Assembly: GCA_900769525.1 (NCBI GenBank)
Contig: CAAGGY010000157.1
Coordinates: 1-37,504 of the forward strand
DNA length: 37,504 nucleotides
From: an uncultured Alistipes sp.
GTDB taxonomy: Bacteria > Bacteroidota > Bacteroidia > Bacteroidales > Rikenellaceae
Direction of reading: 5' to 3'
Both the position numbers and the translations under genes were made by a program. Position 1 is the first letter of the stretch. The number at the start of each line of letters is the position of its first letter. Below are positions 8,068-17,487 of this stretch, one piece after another. The notes beneath the pieces are model-generated. The model was not told the origin of the DNA. It saw only the letters and a program-made list of their open reading frames with translations, and ran no database searches.

Positions 8068-9366
8068 ATGACACTACGCATCGGCGAACTCAAGTTGCAG
8101 GGTGGCAACATCTTCTTTGCCGATAGGACGATGACCAAGGAGTTTGAGTACAGCCTCTCGAACATCGCTATCGAGAGCCGTGGTTTCGACATTGCCGCAC
8201 GCAACAAGCTCACCATCAGGGCCAATATGCAGCGTAAGGGTACTGCCCTACTGCGCTGGGAGGGCTCGCTCAACGACTTCTACAACCAGAGCCTCTTGGC
8301 CTCGTTGCAGAATGTCAACATGGAGGACTTCACACCCTATGTCGAGCACTACACCGCCTTCCCCGTGACCTCAGGCAACCTCACCTTCCGCAGTCAGAAC
8401 ACCATCACCAATGGCGAGATTAGCGGCATGAACCGCCTGGGCACCTACGACTTCAAGGTCGGCAAAAAGGATAGAAGCATGAAGCCTGAGTACAAGATAC
8501 CCCTGCGTTTAGGTGTCTTTATGCTTACCGACAAGGACAACCACATCGACGTCGACTTGCCAATCACGGGAAATATCGACTCTCCAGAGTTCTCGCTACG
8601 CAAGGTTATCTTCAAGGCCATAGGCAAGCTGCTACTCAAGATTGTAGCCTCGCCATTTAGCTGGATGTCAGCCGATAAGCAGGATACGTTCCGAGCTATC
8701 GACTTCACACTTTTAGACCCAACGCTTAGCTCTGAGCACTACGCTCGTCTGGACAAGATTGCCGAGGAGCTTAAGGGCGACGAGACTATGAAGGTGCGCC
8801 TTGAGCAGCGTGTCAACTACCAGCGTGCCCGACGAGAGATTGCCGACCTAAACCTCAAGATGGCGTTCTACAACTCGCAGCAGACAGATAGCGATAAGCG
8901 CCTCGACATGCTCGACTTTGTGCGTATCCAGGAGCTCAAGCTCTCAGGCAAGGAGATTGTCGAGTTTGCCGACTCGCAGCTCATTGCCCGAGGCATCGAC
9001 CCTCAGCACCTCTCGACACACGCCAAGGCCGAGGCTCTCTATGGCAACATTGTCGACATGCAGCTTAACCGCATCATGGAGGCTCGCAACAAGACCATTC
9101 GTGACTACATGAGCTTCCAACACAAGGAGCTCGCACCCGATAGCTTTAGCATCGAGTCGATGAGCAAGGAGAAGATGGAGAGCTACCACGGCAAGGAGCG
9201 CTTTGGCGTAACCCTTGTTATCGACGGCGAGGAGGTGGCCATGGAGGATAAGGAGCAGGAGGCAGAGGTCGAAAATGAGAGTACGGCAACTGACCAAGAC
9301 AATAATGAGAGTGCTGCTGCGTTAGAGCAGCATAAGGCGCAAAACTCAGAGAGCATAGCAGAGTAA
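8068..9366 (+). CDS. DUF748/AsmA-like protein, C-terminal part (gene split by an in-frame stop)
   Basis: 432 residues in the same frame as the preceding piece. It contains the typical DUF748 C-terminal half: repeated beta-rich lines (LRIGELKLQGGNIFFADRTM), the conserved KVGKKDRSMKPEYKIPL region, DLPITGNIDSPEFSLRKVI, and then an OmpA-like/helical tail rich in charged residues ending in an acidic low-complexity stretch. No signal peptide or membrane anchor is present and there is no convincing ribosome-binding site before 8068, so as an independent protein it would not reach the periplasm. This supports the view that it is the rear half of a broken or read-through gene starting at 6877. Confidence 0.7.
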   Translation: MTLRIGELKLQGGNIFFADRTMTKEFEYSLSNIAIESRGFDIAARNKLTIRANMQRKGTALLRWEGSLNDFYNQSLLASLQNVNMEDFTPYVEHYTAFPVTSGNLTFRSQNTITNGEISGMNRLGTYDFKVGKKDRSMKPEYKIPLRLGVFMLTDKDNHIDVDLPITGNIDSPEFSLRKVIFKAIGKLLLKIVASPFSWMSADKQDTFRAIDFTLLDPTLSSEHYARLDKIAEELKGDETMKVRLEQRVNYQRARREIADLNLKMAFYNSQQTDSDKRLDMLDFVRIQELKLSGKEIVEFADSQLIARGIDPQHLSTHAKAEALYGNIVDMQLNRIMEARNKTIRDYMSFQHKELAPDSFSIESMSKEKMESYHGKERFGVTLVIDGEEVAMEDKEQEAEVENESTATDQDNNESAAALEQHKAQNSESIAE

Positions 9367-9407
9367 TACAACGACAACAAATCATTAATAATTAACAAAT
9401 TAACAGA

Positions 9408-10412
9408 ATGAAAAAACTATTTTTCGTAGCTGCCGTATTCGCCTTTGCAATTGGCAGCATGGCTTGCGGTTCAAGCCCAAAGTTCAAGACAGACAAGGAC
9501 TCACTCTCATACGCTGTGGGTGCTGACCTCGGTCTTAATGTAAAGTTCGGTGTTAAGGAGCTCGACCTCGACCAGGAGCTCGTCATCAAGAACCTTAAGG
9601 AGTTTATGGCCAACGGCGACGTTGAGTCTGAAGAGTTCAAGAATGAGATGCAGTATATGCAGACATTCCAGTTCACTAAGTTTATGCCATATATGCAGGT
9701 AGCCTCTATGCACGAGCGTTCTGAGCAGCCTGACACCCTCCCAGCACTCCCAGAGCTCTACGACGAGGAGTACACACGTGAGCGTGTTGCACGTTGCATC
9801 GGTATGTCAATGGGTGCTAACGTATCATCTATCAAGCAGGAGTTGGAGATGAAGCAGGTTGAGCACGGTATCGCTGACGCCTTGAAGGTTGAGGATATCG
9901 AGAAGATTGACGAGACTCTCAAGATCACTCAGGAGCAGATGCAGCAGGTCTTCAAGTCATACCAGGAGAAGATGATGAAGAAGCAGCAGGAGGAGCACGA
10001 GGCAGCTTTGAAGGCTAACGCTGAGGAGTCAACAAAGTGGCTCGCTGAGGTCGAGAAGATGGAGGGCGTTCAGAAGACTGAGTCAGGTCTTTTGTACCGC
10101 ATCGACCGTGAGGGTGATGGCAAGCAGGCTGTCAACGACGAGGATACCGTAAAGGTTAACTACGAGGGTAAGACTCGCACTGGCAAGGTCTTCGACTCAA
10201 GCTACGAGCGTGGCGAGGCTATCGAGTTCCCACTCAACCGTGTTATCAAGGGTTGGACTGAGGGTATGAAGCTCGTTAAGGTTGGTGGCCAGATCACATT
10301 GTGGATTCCTGCTGAGCTCGCTTACGGTGAGCGTGGCGCAGGTGCTGACATTGGCCCTAACGAGGCTCTCGAGTTCAAGGTAGAGCTCTTGGACGTTACT
10401 TCAGCTAAGTAG
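9408..10412 (+). CDS. FKBP-type peptidyl-prolyl cis-trans isomerase, lipoprotein
   Basis: 334 residues. The N-terminus MKKLFFVAAVFAFAIGSMAC is a lipoprotein signal with the lipidated Cys at position 20. Residues about 30-215 form the helical FkpA-type dimerisation/chaperone region, rich in Glu, Lys and Gln. Residues about 235-334 are a full FKBP domain (VNYEGKTRTGKVFDSSYERG, IKGWTEGMKLVKVGGQ, PAELAYGERG). It would catalyse proline isomerisation and assist folding of envelope proteins in the periplasm. It is 41 bases after the DUF748 gene with no promoter motif between, and is followed by a terminator, so it is probably the last gene of that transcript or has an unrecognised promoter. Confidence 0.93.
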   Translation: MKKLFFVAAVFAFAIGSMACGSSPKFKTDKDSLSYAVGADLGLNVKFGVKELDLDQELVIKNLKEFMANGDVESEEFKNEMQYMQTFQFTKFMPYMQVASMHERSEQPDTLPALPELYDEEYTRERVARCIGMSMGANVSSIKQELEMKQVEHGIADALKVEDIEKIDETLKITQEQMQQVFKSYQEKMMKKQQEEHEAALKANAEESTKWLAEVEKMEGVQKTESGLLYRIDREGDGKQAVNDEDTVKVNYEGKTRTGKVFDSSYERGEAIEFPLNRVIKGWTEGMKLVKVGGQITLWIPAELAYGERGAGADIGPNEALEFKVELLDVTSAK

Positions 10413-10434
10413 TCGCATTAAGGTAAAATAGCTT

Positions 10435-10471
10435 AGGAGTCTGTCACCGTGTGGCAGGCTCCTTCTTTTTT
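10435..10471 (+). terminator. Intrinsic terminator after the FKBP gene
   Basis: GGAGTCTGTCA, loop CCGTG, TGGCAGGCTCC forms an 11-bp stem with two wobble pairs, followed by TTCTTTTTT. It closes the upstream transcript before the histidine operon promoter. Confidence 0.9.
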
Positions 10472-10570
10472 CACTCTGCTCTCAGCAGCCCGACAGCTAC
10501 GGCTAAACCCACGAAGAGCATAAAATTTAGCCATCCGTGGCAGTATGAGTCAAAAAAAACTGAATAAAGG

Positions 10571-10607
10571 TTAGTTAAGTTGCAGAAAAATTCATACATT
10601 TGTATGA
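10571..10607 (+). promoter_or_regulatory. Promoter and operator-like dyad of the Dabb-hut operon
   Basis: The -7 element TACATTTG is at 10595-10602, with a weak -33 (TTAG at 10571-10574, 20-base spacer). A perfect dyad TCATACA-TT-TGTATGA (10592-10607) is centred on the -7 element, where a bound repressor would block polymerase. It is the only promoter motif I see before the six-gene run that holds the histidine-degradation genes. Confidence 0.65.
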
Positions 10608-10645
10608 TTGAACCAAAACCTAACATAAATAAAAATTTATAACCT

Positions 10646-10945
10646 ATGATTCGACACATCGTAATGTGGAAATTTCGCCGCGATTTGAGCGAGACTCCTA
10701 AGCAGATAGCTGAGCAGATGAAGAGCCGCCTTGAGGGACTTAAGGGCAAGATTGATGGTCTTATCTCGATAGAGGTGGGCGTAAACGTCAAGGAGAGTGC
10801 CTCATCGTACGACGCAGTGCTAATATCGGACTTCGAGTCATGGGAGAAGATGGAGGCCTACAAAATCAACCCTCTGCACGTCGTAATCAGCGACTACTGC
10901 AAGGAGCGCCGAGAGGAGCGTGTAGATGTCGACTACGAACTTTAA
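10646..10945 (+). CDS. Dabb family (stress-responsive alpha/beta barrel) protein
   Basis: 99 residues forming a single ferredoxin-like Dabb domain. It opens MIRHIVMWKFR, the typical first strand with the conserved His, then a long helix with LEGLKGKIDGL, then ISIEVGVNV, and ends with the FESWEKMEAYKINPLHV segment and a short acidic tail. Dabb proteins form small dimeric barrels; some bind or convert small hydrophobic ligands, but most have no known function. It is the first gene after the promoter at 10571-10607 and lies 38 bases before ftcD without a terminator, so it is probably co-transcribed with the histidine genes. A link to histidine breakdown is inference. Confidence 0.88.
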   Translation: MIRHIVMWKFRRDLSETPKQIAEQMKSRLEGLKGKIDGLISIEVGVNVKESASSYDAVLISDFESWEKMEAYKINPLHVVISDYCKERREERVDVDYEL

Positions 10946-10983
10946 GAGTCAATTCAATAAAACAAAATAAAACCTAAATCACT

Positions 10984-12687
10984 ATGCAGAAAAGAATTAT
11001 CGAGTGCGTGCCTAACTTCTCTGAGGGCCGCAACATGGAGACTATCAAGCAGATTACTGGCGTAATCGAGGCTTCAAAGGGCGTTAAGCTCTTGGATGTT
11101 GACCCAGGTGAGGCTACCAACCGCACCGTTGTAACCTTCGTAGGCGAGCCTGAGGCTGTGTGCGACGCTGCTGTCAAGGCTATCAAGCGTGCTACCGAGC
11201 TTATCGATATGCGTCAGCACAAGGGTGCTCACCCACGTATGGGTGCTTGCGACGTATGTCCACTGATTCCTGTATCGGGCATCACATTGGAGGAGTGTGC
11301 TGAGCTTGCACGTGCTTTGGCTAAGCGCATCGCTGAGGAGCTTAACGTTCCAACATACTGCTACGAGGCTGCTGCCTTGAAGCCTGAGCGTCGCAACTTG
11401 GCAGTATGCCGTGCTGGTGAGTATGAGGCACTGCCTGAGAAGATGACTAACGAGGAGAAGAAGCCTGACTTCGGTGCTCGTCCATTCGACGAGGGCGTGG
11501 CTAAGAGTGGCGCTACGGCTGTTGGTGCTCGTGACTTCCTCGTGGCTGTAAACTACAACCTCAACACCACATCTACACGTCGTGCTAACGCCATTGCCTT
11601 CGACGTTCGTGAGAAGGGCCGTCCTATGCGTGAGGGCAACCCTATCGTGGGTAAGATTATGAAAGACGAGAATGGCAACACCATCATGAAGCCAGGTACT
11701 CTGAAGGCTTGTAAGGCTATCGGCTGGTTCATCGAGGAGTATGGCATTGCTCAGGTCTCTATGAATATGACAAACCTCTCAGTGACTCCTTTGCACGTAG
11801 CCTTCGACGAGGTATGCCGTGCTGCTGAGGCTCGTGGTGTTCGTGTTACAGGTGCCGAGATTGTAGGTCTTGTTCCTAAGAGCTGCTTGGTAGATGCTGG
11901 TCGCCACTTCCTTCGCAAGCAGAACCGCTCGACAGGTTTGCCTGAGCGTGAGTTGGTGCGCATCGCTATCGAGAGTATGGGCCTCTCTAACCTCAAGCCA
12001 TTCAACCCTGAGGAGAAGGTCGTAGAGTATATCCTCGAGGCTGAGGAGAGCAAGGGCATTAAGAAGCTCGTTGACATGACCTGCACAGGCTTTGCTGAGG
12101 AGACTGCAAGCGAGTCACCAGCACCTGGTGGTGGTTCAATCTCTGCATATATGGGTGCTTTGGCCGCAGCTCTGGGTACTATGGTTGCCAACCTCTCATC
12201 ACACAAGGCTGGCTGGGACGAGCGTTGGGAGTTCTTCTCTAACTGGGCAGACAACGGTATGGCCGTTATGAACGAGTTGTTGTACCTCGTTGACGAGGAT
12301 ACCGCTGCGTTCAACAAGATTATGGACGTTTTCGGCATGCCTAAGGGTACTGACGAGGAGAAGGCTGCACGTGCCGAGGCTATGGAGGTTGCTACACTCT
12401 ACGCTACACAGGTACCTTTGCGCACAATGAAGGCTGCTTACCGTGCATTCGACGTTGTTCGTGCCATGGCCGAGGAGGGTAACCCTAACTCAGTATCTGA
12501 TGCTGGTGTAGGCGCTTTGGCTGCTCGCTCAGCAGTTATGGGTGCTTGCCTCAACGTTAAGATTAACGCCGCTGGCCTTAAGGATAGAGCCGTAGCAGAT
12601 GCACTCGTTAAGGAGGCTGAGGAGATTCAGGCTGCTGCACAGAGGGCTGAGGCCGAGATCTTGGCAGTTGTCGAGAGCAAAATCTAA
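10984..12687 (+). CDS. ftcD: Bifunctional glutamate formimidoyltransferase / formimidotetrahydrofolate cyclodeaminase
   Basis: 567 residues joining two enzymes, as in animal FTCD and many Bacteroidetes. Residues 1 to about 330 are the formiminotransferase (IIECVPNFSEGRN, HKGAHPRMGACDVCPLIP), moving the formimino group of formiminoglutamate to tetrahydrofolate. Residues about 360-567 are the helical cyclodeaminase (ETASESPAPGGGSISAYMGA, followed by the ALGTMVANLS segment), releasing ammonia to give 5,10-methenyl-THF. This makes the one-carbon-conserving end of histidine breakdown, so no separate hutG or hutF is needed. hutU follows after 30 bases. Confidence 0.97.
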   Translation: MQKRIIECVPNFSEGRNMETIKQITGVIEASKGVKLLDVDPGEATNRTVVTFVGEPEAVCDAAVKAIKRATELIDMRQHKGAHPRMGACDVCPLIPVSGITLEECAELARALAKRIAEELNVPTYCYEAAALKPERRNLAVCRAGEYEALPEKMTNEEKKPDFGARPFDEGVAKSGATAVGARDFLVAVNYNLNTTSTRRANAIAFDVREKGRPMREGNPIVGKIMKDENGNTIMKPGTLKACKAIGWFIEEYGIAQVSMNMTNLSVTPLHVAFDEVCRAAEARGVRVTGAEIVGLVPKSCLVDAGRHFLRKQNRSTGLPERELVRIAIESMGLSNLKPFNPEEKVVEYILEAEESKGIKKLVDMTCTGFAEETASESPAPGGGSISAYMGALAAALGTMVANLSSHKAGWDERWEFFSNWADNGMAVMNELLYLVDEDTAAFNKIMDVFGMPKGTDEEKAARAEAMEVATLYATQVPLRTMKAAYRAFDVVRAMAEEGNPNSVSDAGVGALAARSAVMGACLNVKINAAGLKDRAVADALVKEAEEIQAAAQRAEAEILAVVESKI

Positions 12688-12717
12688 TCTATTCACCATT
12701 AATCGCTAATTGAAGTT

Positions 12718-14733
12718 ATGACAGAGTTCCAGAGAGATATATTGGCAGGTATTCCCGATCCACTACCAGCGCCAAAGGCCTACGATCCTAATGCCAACCA
12801 CGCACCTAAGCGTAAGGATATCCTTACCGACGAGGAGAAGAAGCTCGCCTTGGCAAATGCCTTGCGCTACTTCCCCGAGAAGCACCACGCAGAGCTCGCT
12901 CCAGAGTTCCTCGATGAGCTAAAGCGCTACGGTCGCATCTATATGTACCGCTTGCGTCCTGACTATGAGATGTATGCTCGCTCAATTGATGAGTATCCAG
13001 CACGCTCACGCCAGGCAGCGGCTATCATGCTCATGATTCAGAACAACCTCGATAAGGCCGTAGCTCAGCACCCACACGAGCTTATCACCTATGGTGGTAA
13101 CGGTGCAGTGTTCCAGAACTGGGCACAGTATCGCCTCGCTATGAAGTACCTCGCTGAGATGACCGACGAGCAGACTCTCGTTATGTACTCAGGCCACCCA
13201 CTCGGCTTGTTCCCATCGCACAAGGATGCACCACGTGTGATTGTCACCAACGGTATGGTTATCCCTAACCACTCGTCACAGGACGACTGGGAGCGCTTCA
13301 ACGCTATGGGCGTATCGCAGTATGGCCAGATGACTGCTGGTTCGTATATGTACATCGGTCCTCAGGGTATCGTTCACGGTACTACTATCACCGTTATGAA
13401 CGCTGCACGCAAGCGCATGAAGCCTGGCCAGACCGATTTGCGTGGTATGTTGTTCGTAACAGCAGGTCTTGGCGGTATGTCGGGCGCACAGCCTAAGGCT
13501 GGTAACATCTCAGGCGTTGTGAGCATCACCGCCGAGGTAAACATCGCAGCTGCCGAGAAGCGTCACGCCCAGGGCTGGGTTGATGAGTTGTACTCATCGC
13601 TCGACGAGCTTATCCCACGTGTTAAGCAGGCTGTTGCAAACAAGGAGGTTATCTCGTTTGCATACGTGGGCAACGTCGTAGATCTCTGGGAGCGTTTGGC
13701 AGAGGAGGATATCAACGTAGACCTCGGCTCTGACCAGACATCGTTGCACAACCCTTGGGCTGGTGGCTACTACCCTGTTGGCTACTCTTACGAGGAGTCT
13801 AACCGCATGATGGCCGAGGAGCCTGAGCGCTTCCACGAGTGCGTTCGTGAGTCGTTGCGTCGCCACGTGGCAGCTGTCAACAAGCTCACAGCTCGTGGTA
13901 TGTACTTCTTCGACTACGGCAACGCCTTCTTGTTGGAGTCATCACGTGCAGGTGCCGATATCATGGGCGAGAATGGCAAGTTCCGCTACCCATCATACGT
14001 TCAGGACATCATGGGTCCTATGTTCTTCGACTACGGCTTCGGCCCATTCCGCTGGGTATGTACCTCGGGCAAGGAGGAGGACCTCGTAACCTCTGACCGC
14101 ATTGCAGCTGAGGTTCTCGACACAATGCTCAAGGAGGCACCAGCAGAGATTCAGGGTCAGTTGGCCGACAACCTCCACTGGATTCGTGAGGCTATGGAGA
14201 ACAAGCTCGTCGTAGGCTCACAGGCACGTATCCTCTACGCCGACTCTGAGGGACGTACACGCATTGCGCTGGCATTCAACGAGGCTATCAAGCGTGGCGA
14301 GATATCAGCTCCTATCGTTCTTGGCCGTGACCACCACGATGTCTCTGGTACTGATTCACCTTATCGTGAGACATCAAATATTTATGACGGCTCGCAGTTC
14401 TGTGCCGACATGGCTGTTCACAACGTTATCGGCGACTCATTCCGTGGCGCTACATGGGTATCTATCCACAACGGTGGCGGCGTAGGCTGGGGCGAGGTTA
14501 TGAACGGTGGCTTCGGCATGGTTATCGACGGCTCTGCGGACTCAGCACGCCACATCGAGGAGATGTTGCTCTGGGACGTAAACAACGGTATCGCACGTCG
14601 TAGCTGGGCACGCAACGAGGGCGCTATGTTCGCCATCAAGCGTGAGATGGAGCGCACACCACTGCTCAAGGTTACTATCCCTAACCTTGCAGATATGGAG
14701 CTAATCAACAAAGTGTATAACGAAAACAAGTAA
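12718..14733 (+). CDS. hutU: Urocanate hydratase
   Basis: 671 residues. It converts urocanate to 4-imidazolone-5-propionate, using NAD+ as an electrophilic cofactor. The NAD-binding region is seen in FVTAGLGGMSGAQPKAGN, and the family motifs TYGGNGAVFQNWAQYRL, SDQTSLHNPWAGGYYPVGY and FDYGNAFLLES are present. The C-terminal SIHNGGGVGWGEVMNGGFG is also typical. It is longer than the roughly 555-residue proteobacterial enzyme and appears to be the longer Bacteroidetes/animal-type variant. It sits between ftcD and hutH, seven bases before hutH. Confidence 0.97.
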   Translation: MTEFQRDILAGIPDPLPAPKAYDPNANHAPKRKDILTDEEKKLALANALRYFPEKHHAELAPEFLDELKRYGRIYMYRLRPDYEMYARSIDEYPARSRQAAAIMLMIQNNLDKAVAQHPHELITYGGNGAVFQNWAQYRLAMKYLAEMTDEQTLVMYSGHPLGLFPSHKDAPRVIVTNGMVIPNHSSQDDWERFNAMGVSQYGQMTAGSYMYIGPQGIVHGTTITVMNAARKRMKPGQTDLRGMLFVTAGLGGMSGAQPKAGNISGVVSITAEVNIAAAEKRHAQGWVDELYSSLDELIPRVKQAVANKEVISFAYVGNVVDLWERLAEEDINVDLGSDQTSLHNPWAGGYYPVGYSYEESNRMMAEEPERFHECVRESLRRHVAAVNKLTARGMYFFDYGNAFLLESSRAGADIMGENGKFRYPSYVQDIMGPMFFDYGFGPFRWVCTSGKEEDLVTSDRIAAEVLDTMLKEAPAEIQGQLADNLHWIREAMENKLVVGSQARILYADSEGRTRIALAFNEAIKRGEISAPIVLGRDHHDVSGTDSPYRETSNIYDGSQFCADMAVHNVIGDSFRGATWVSIHNGGGVGWGEVMNGGFGMVIDGSADSARHIEEMLLWDVNNGIARRSWARNEGAMFAIKREMERTPLLKVTIPNLADMELINKVYNENK

Positions 14734-14740
14734 AGAGTAT

Positions 14741-16240
14741 ATGATTCATTATATTAGTGCTGAGCGTCTTACTATCGCTCGTGTAGAGGAGATTCTAACC
14801 AAGGGCTACAAACTTGCCTTGAGCGACGATGCCAAGCAGCGCATCAACCACTGCCGTGAGTACCTCGACCAGAAGACCAAGACCGTAGGTCGTCCTATCT
14901 ATGGCGTTACCACAGGTTTCGGCTCGTTGTGCAACATCTCTGTCGAGGAGGAGGGCTTGTCGCAGTTGCAGAAGAACTTGATGATGTCACACGCTTGCGG
15001 TACTGGCCAGCGTGTGCCTTCAGAGATTGCACGACTCATGATTCTCTTGAAGGTTCAGTCGCTCTCTTACGGCCACTCTGGCGTGCAGCTCATCACCGTT
15101 GAGCGCCTTATCGAGATGTTCAACAACAACATCATCCCTGTTGTCTATGAGCAGGGCTCGTTGGGTGCTTCTGGCGACTTGTCACCATTGGCACACATGT
15201 GCTTGCCACTCTTGGGCCTTGGCCACGTGGAGATTGATGGCGAGGTTGTCGAGGGTAGCGTTATGATGAGCAAGATGGGCTGGGAGCCTATCACACTCTG
15301 CTCAAAGGAGGGCCTTGCACTCTTGAACGGCACTCAGTTTATGTCGGCTTATGGCGTCTACTCGCTTATCAACGCACAGCGTCTTAGCCGTTGGGCTGAC
15401 CACATCGGTGCTATGTCGCTCGATGCTTTTGATGGCCGTATGGAGCCATTCGAGCACAACGTACACGCCATCCGTCCTCACAACGGACAGATTGAGACCG
15501 CTCGTGCATTCCGTGAGATCTTGGCTGGCTCGGAGATTGGCAAGCAGCCTAAGCAGCACGTTCAGGATCCATACTCGTTCCGTTGCATCCCACAGGTTCA
15601 CGGTGCATCGAAGGATACTATCGCCTACGTAGCAAGCGTCCTCGAGACTGAGATTAACTCAGCTACCGACAACCCAACAATCTTCCCAGACAGTGACGAG
15701 GTGATCTCGGCAGGTAACTTCCACGGCCAGCCTATCGCTGTGGCTATGGACTTCTTGGCTATCGCCGTTGCAGAGCTCGGCAACATCTCTGAGCGTCGTA
15801 CCTACAAGCTCATCTCTGGTGCTCGCAACCTGCCTAACTTCCTGGTTGCCAACCCAGGTCTTAACTCTGGCTTTATGATTCCTCAGTACACTGCGGCATC
15901 TATCGTTAGCCAGTCTAAGGGTTTGTGCTGGCCAGCATCGTGCGACTCTATCCCATCGTCACAGGGCCAGGAGGACCACGTAAGTATGGGTTCTAACGCA
16001 GCAACTAAGCTCTGGAAGGTTTGCCAGAACACCGAGCGTGTGTTGGCTATCGAGTTGATGAACTCTGCACAGGCTCTCGAGTTCCGCCACAAGATTTCGG
16101 GCGTTAGCTCTTCAGCCGCTGTAGAGGCTATGTTCGAGGCCTACCGCAAGGTTGTGCCATTCGTTGCTGACGACACGGTGATGTATCCACACATCGCAAC
16201 ATCTGTTAACTTCCTCAACGACTATGAACTTACTCGTTAA
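14741..16240 (+). CDS. hutH: Histidine ammonia-lyase
   Basis: 499 residues, normal length. It removes ammonia from L-histidine to form urocanate, the first step of the pathway. Ala143-Ser144-Gly145 in GSLGASGDLSPLAHM cyclises to the MIO electrophile; YGVTTGFGSL (Tyr54), NGTQFMSAYG, DNPTIF, SAGNFHGQP and QEDHVSMGSNAA complete the active site. It is the third enzyme gene in the operon, and its 3' end overlaps the start of hutI by 17 bases, suggesting coupled translation. Confidence 0.98.
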   Translation: MIHYISAERLTIARVEEILTKGYKLALSDDAKQRINHCREYLDQKTKTVGRPIYGVTTGFGSLCNISVEEEGLSQLQKNLMMSHACGTGQRVPSEIARLMILLKVQSLSYGHSGVQLITVERLIEMFNNNIIPVVYEQGSLGASGDLSPLAHMCLPLLGLGHVEIDGEVVEGSVMMSKMGWEPITLCSKEGLALLNGTQFMSAYGVYSLINAQRLSRWADHIGAMSLDAFDGRMEPFEHNVHAIRPHNGQIETARAFREILAGSEIGKQPKQHVQDPYSFRCIPQVHGASKDTIAYVASVLETEINSATDNPTIFPDSDEVISAGNFHGQPIAVAMDFLAIAVAELGNISERRTYKLISGARNLPNFLVANPGLNSGFMIPQYTAASIVSQSKGLCWPASCDSIPSSQGQEDHVSMGSNAATKLWKVCQNTERVLAIELMNSAQALEFRHKISGVSSSAAVEAMFEAYRKVVPFVADDTVMYPHIATSVNFLNDYELTR

Positions 16241-17462
16241 GAATATAGGTATGCTCGTCGGCATCGACGAGTCTGGTCGCTTGAAGGTCGAGGGCAAGGC
16301 TATGGCCGAGGTCGAGACTTTGGCAAACGCCTGGCTTCTGACCGATGGCGAGCGCATCAAGGATTACGGCACTATGGACACGCTACCTTCTGCGGAGGGT
16401 TGCGATGTCCTCGATGCCGAGGGTGGCTGGTTGTTCCCATCGTTCTGCGACTCGCACACACACATCGTCTTTGCTGGCAGCCGTGAGCAGGAGTTCTTAG
16501 ATAAGATCAACGGCCTCTCGTACGAGGAGATAGCTAAGCGTGGTGGCGGTATCCTAAACTCTGCCGACCGCCTTCACGACACCTCCGAGGATGAGCTCTA
16601 CCGCCAGGCTATGGAGCGTGTCGAGGAGATTATCTCGATGGGTACAGGCCTTGTGGAAATTAAGTCGGGCTACGGCCTCACGTTGGAGGACGAGCTCAAA
16701 ATATTGCGTGTCATCAAGCGTATTCGTGAGACTTCGCCTATCGCTGTGCGTGCCACATTCTTGGGTGCTCACGCCGTAGGCCGTGCATACAAGGGTCGTC
16801 AGGCTGACTACGTGGAGCACGTATGCCGTGATATGATTCCAGCAGTTGCTAAGGAGCATCTCGCCGACTTTGTCGACGTATTCTGCGACAAGGGCTTCTT
16901 CACCGTCGAGGAGACGGCAAAAATTATGGCCGAGGGTGCTGAGCATGGCCTACGTGCGAAGATTCACGCCAACGAGCTCGCCGTATCGGGCGGTGTGGAG
17001 ATTGGCGTCGAGCATAAGGCCTTGTCTGTCGACCACCTCGAGTCTATGGGCGACGAGCAGGTGGAGGCATTGCGTGGCTCGGAGACTATGCCAACAATGT
17101 TACCAGGCTGCGCCTTCTTCCTCGGTATCACCTACCCCCCTGCACGCAAGATGATTGATGCAGGCTTGGCCGTAGCTCTCGCTTCGGACTTCAACCCAGG
17201 TACTGCGCCATCGGGCAATATGCGCTTTGTGGTGTCGTTGGCATCTATCAAGATGAAGATGACCCCTGCCGAGGCTCTCAACGCCGCTACGCTCAACAGC
17301 GCTTGCGCTATGGGCGAGAGCCGTGACTATGGCTCAATCACTCGTGGCAAGGTGGCTAACTTCTACATCACCAAGCCACTGCCATCGTTGGCGTGGTTGC
17401 CCTATGCACACCAGACACCAGTAATTGGCAAGGTTGTGCTTAAAGGCCAGGTGGTAAGATAA
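16224..17462 (+). CDS. hutI: Imidazolonepropionase
   Basis: 412 residues of the amidohydrolase superfamily. It hydrolyses 4-imidazolone-5-propionate to formiminoglutamate, the FtcD substrate. The metal site begins with HTH at residues 78-80 (FCDSHTHIVFAGSREQEF); KSGYGL, GAHAVGRAY, KIHANELAVSGG, SVDHLESMGDEQ and SDFNPGTAPSG are the expected active-site regions. The ATG at 16224 lies inside the hutH end; the frame from there gives a normal N-terminus (MNLLVKNIGMLVGID), so I kept it. Confidence 0.96.
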   Translation: MNLLVKNIGMLVGIDESGRLKVEGKAMAEVETLANAWLLTDGERIKDYGTMDTLPSAEGCDVLDAEGGWLFPSFCDSHTHIVFAGSREQEFLDKINGLSYEEIAKRGGGILNSADRLHDTSEDELYRQAMERVEEIISMGTGLVEIKSGYGLTLEDELKILRVIKRIRETSPIAVRATFLGAHAVGRAYKGRQADYVEHVCRDMIPAVAKEHLADFVDVFCDKGFFTVEETAKIMAEGAEHGLRAKIHANELAVSGGVEIGVEHKALSVDHLESMGDEQVEALRGSETMPTMLPGCAFFLGITYPPARKMIDAGLAVALASDFNPGTAPSGNMRFVVSLASIKMKMTPAEALNAATLNSACAMGESRDYGSITRGKVANFYITKPLPSLAWLPYAHQTPVIGKVVLKGQVVR

Positions 17463-17487
17463 TTAGTAACGATAAATCGGTAATATT

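Noticed and set aside
10471..10791. Minus-strand frame with a hydrophobic end (HGWLNFMLFVGLAVAVGLL) between the FKBP and Dabb genes
   Set aside because: It overlaps the Dabb gene and its promoter, and its stop lies at the FKBP terminator. A small membrane peptide or gene remnant is possible but unsupported.
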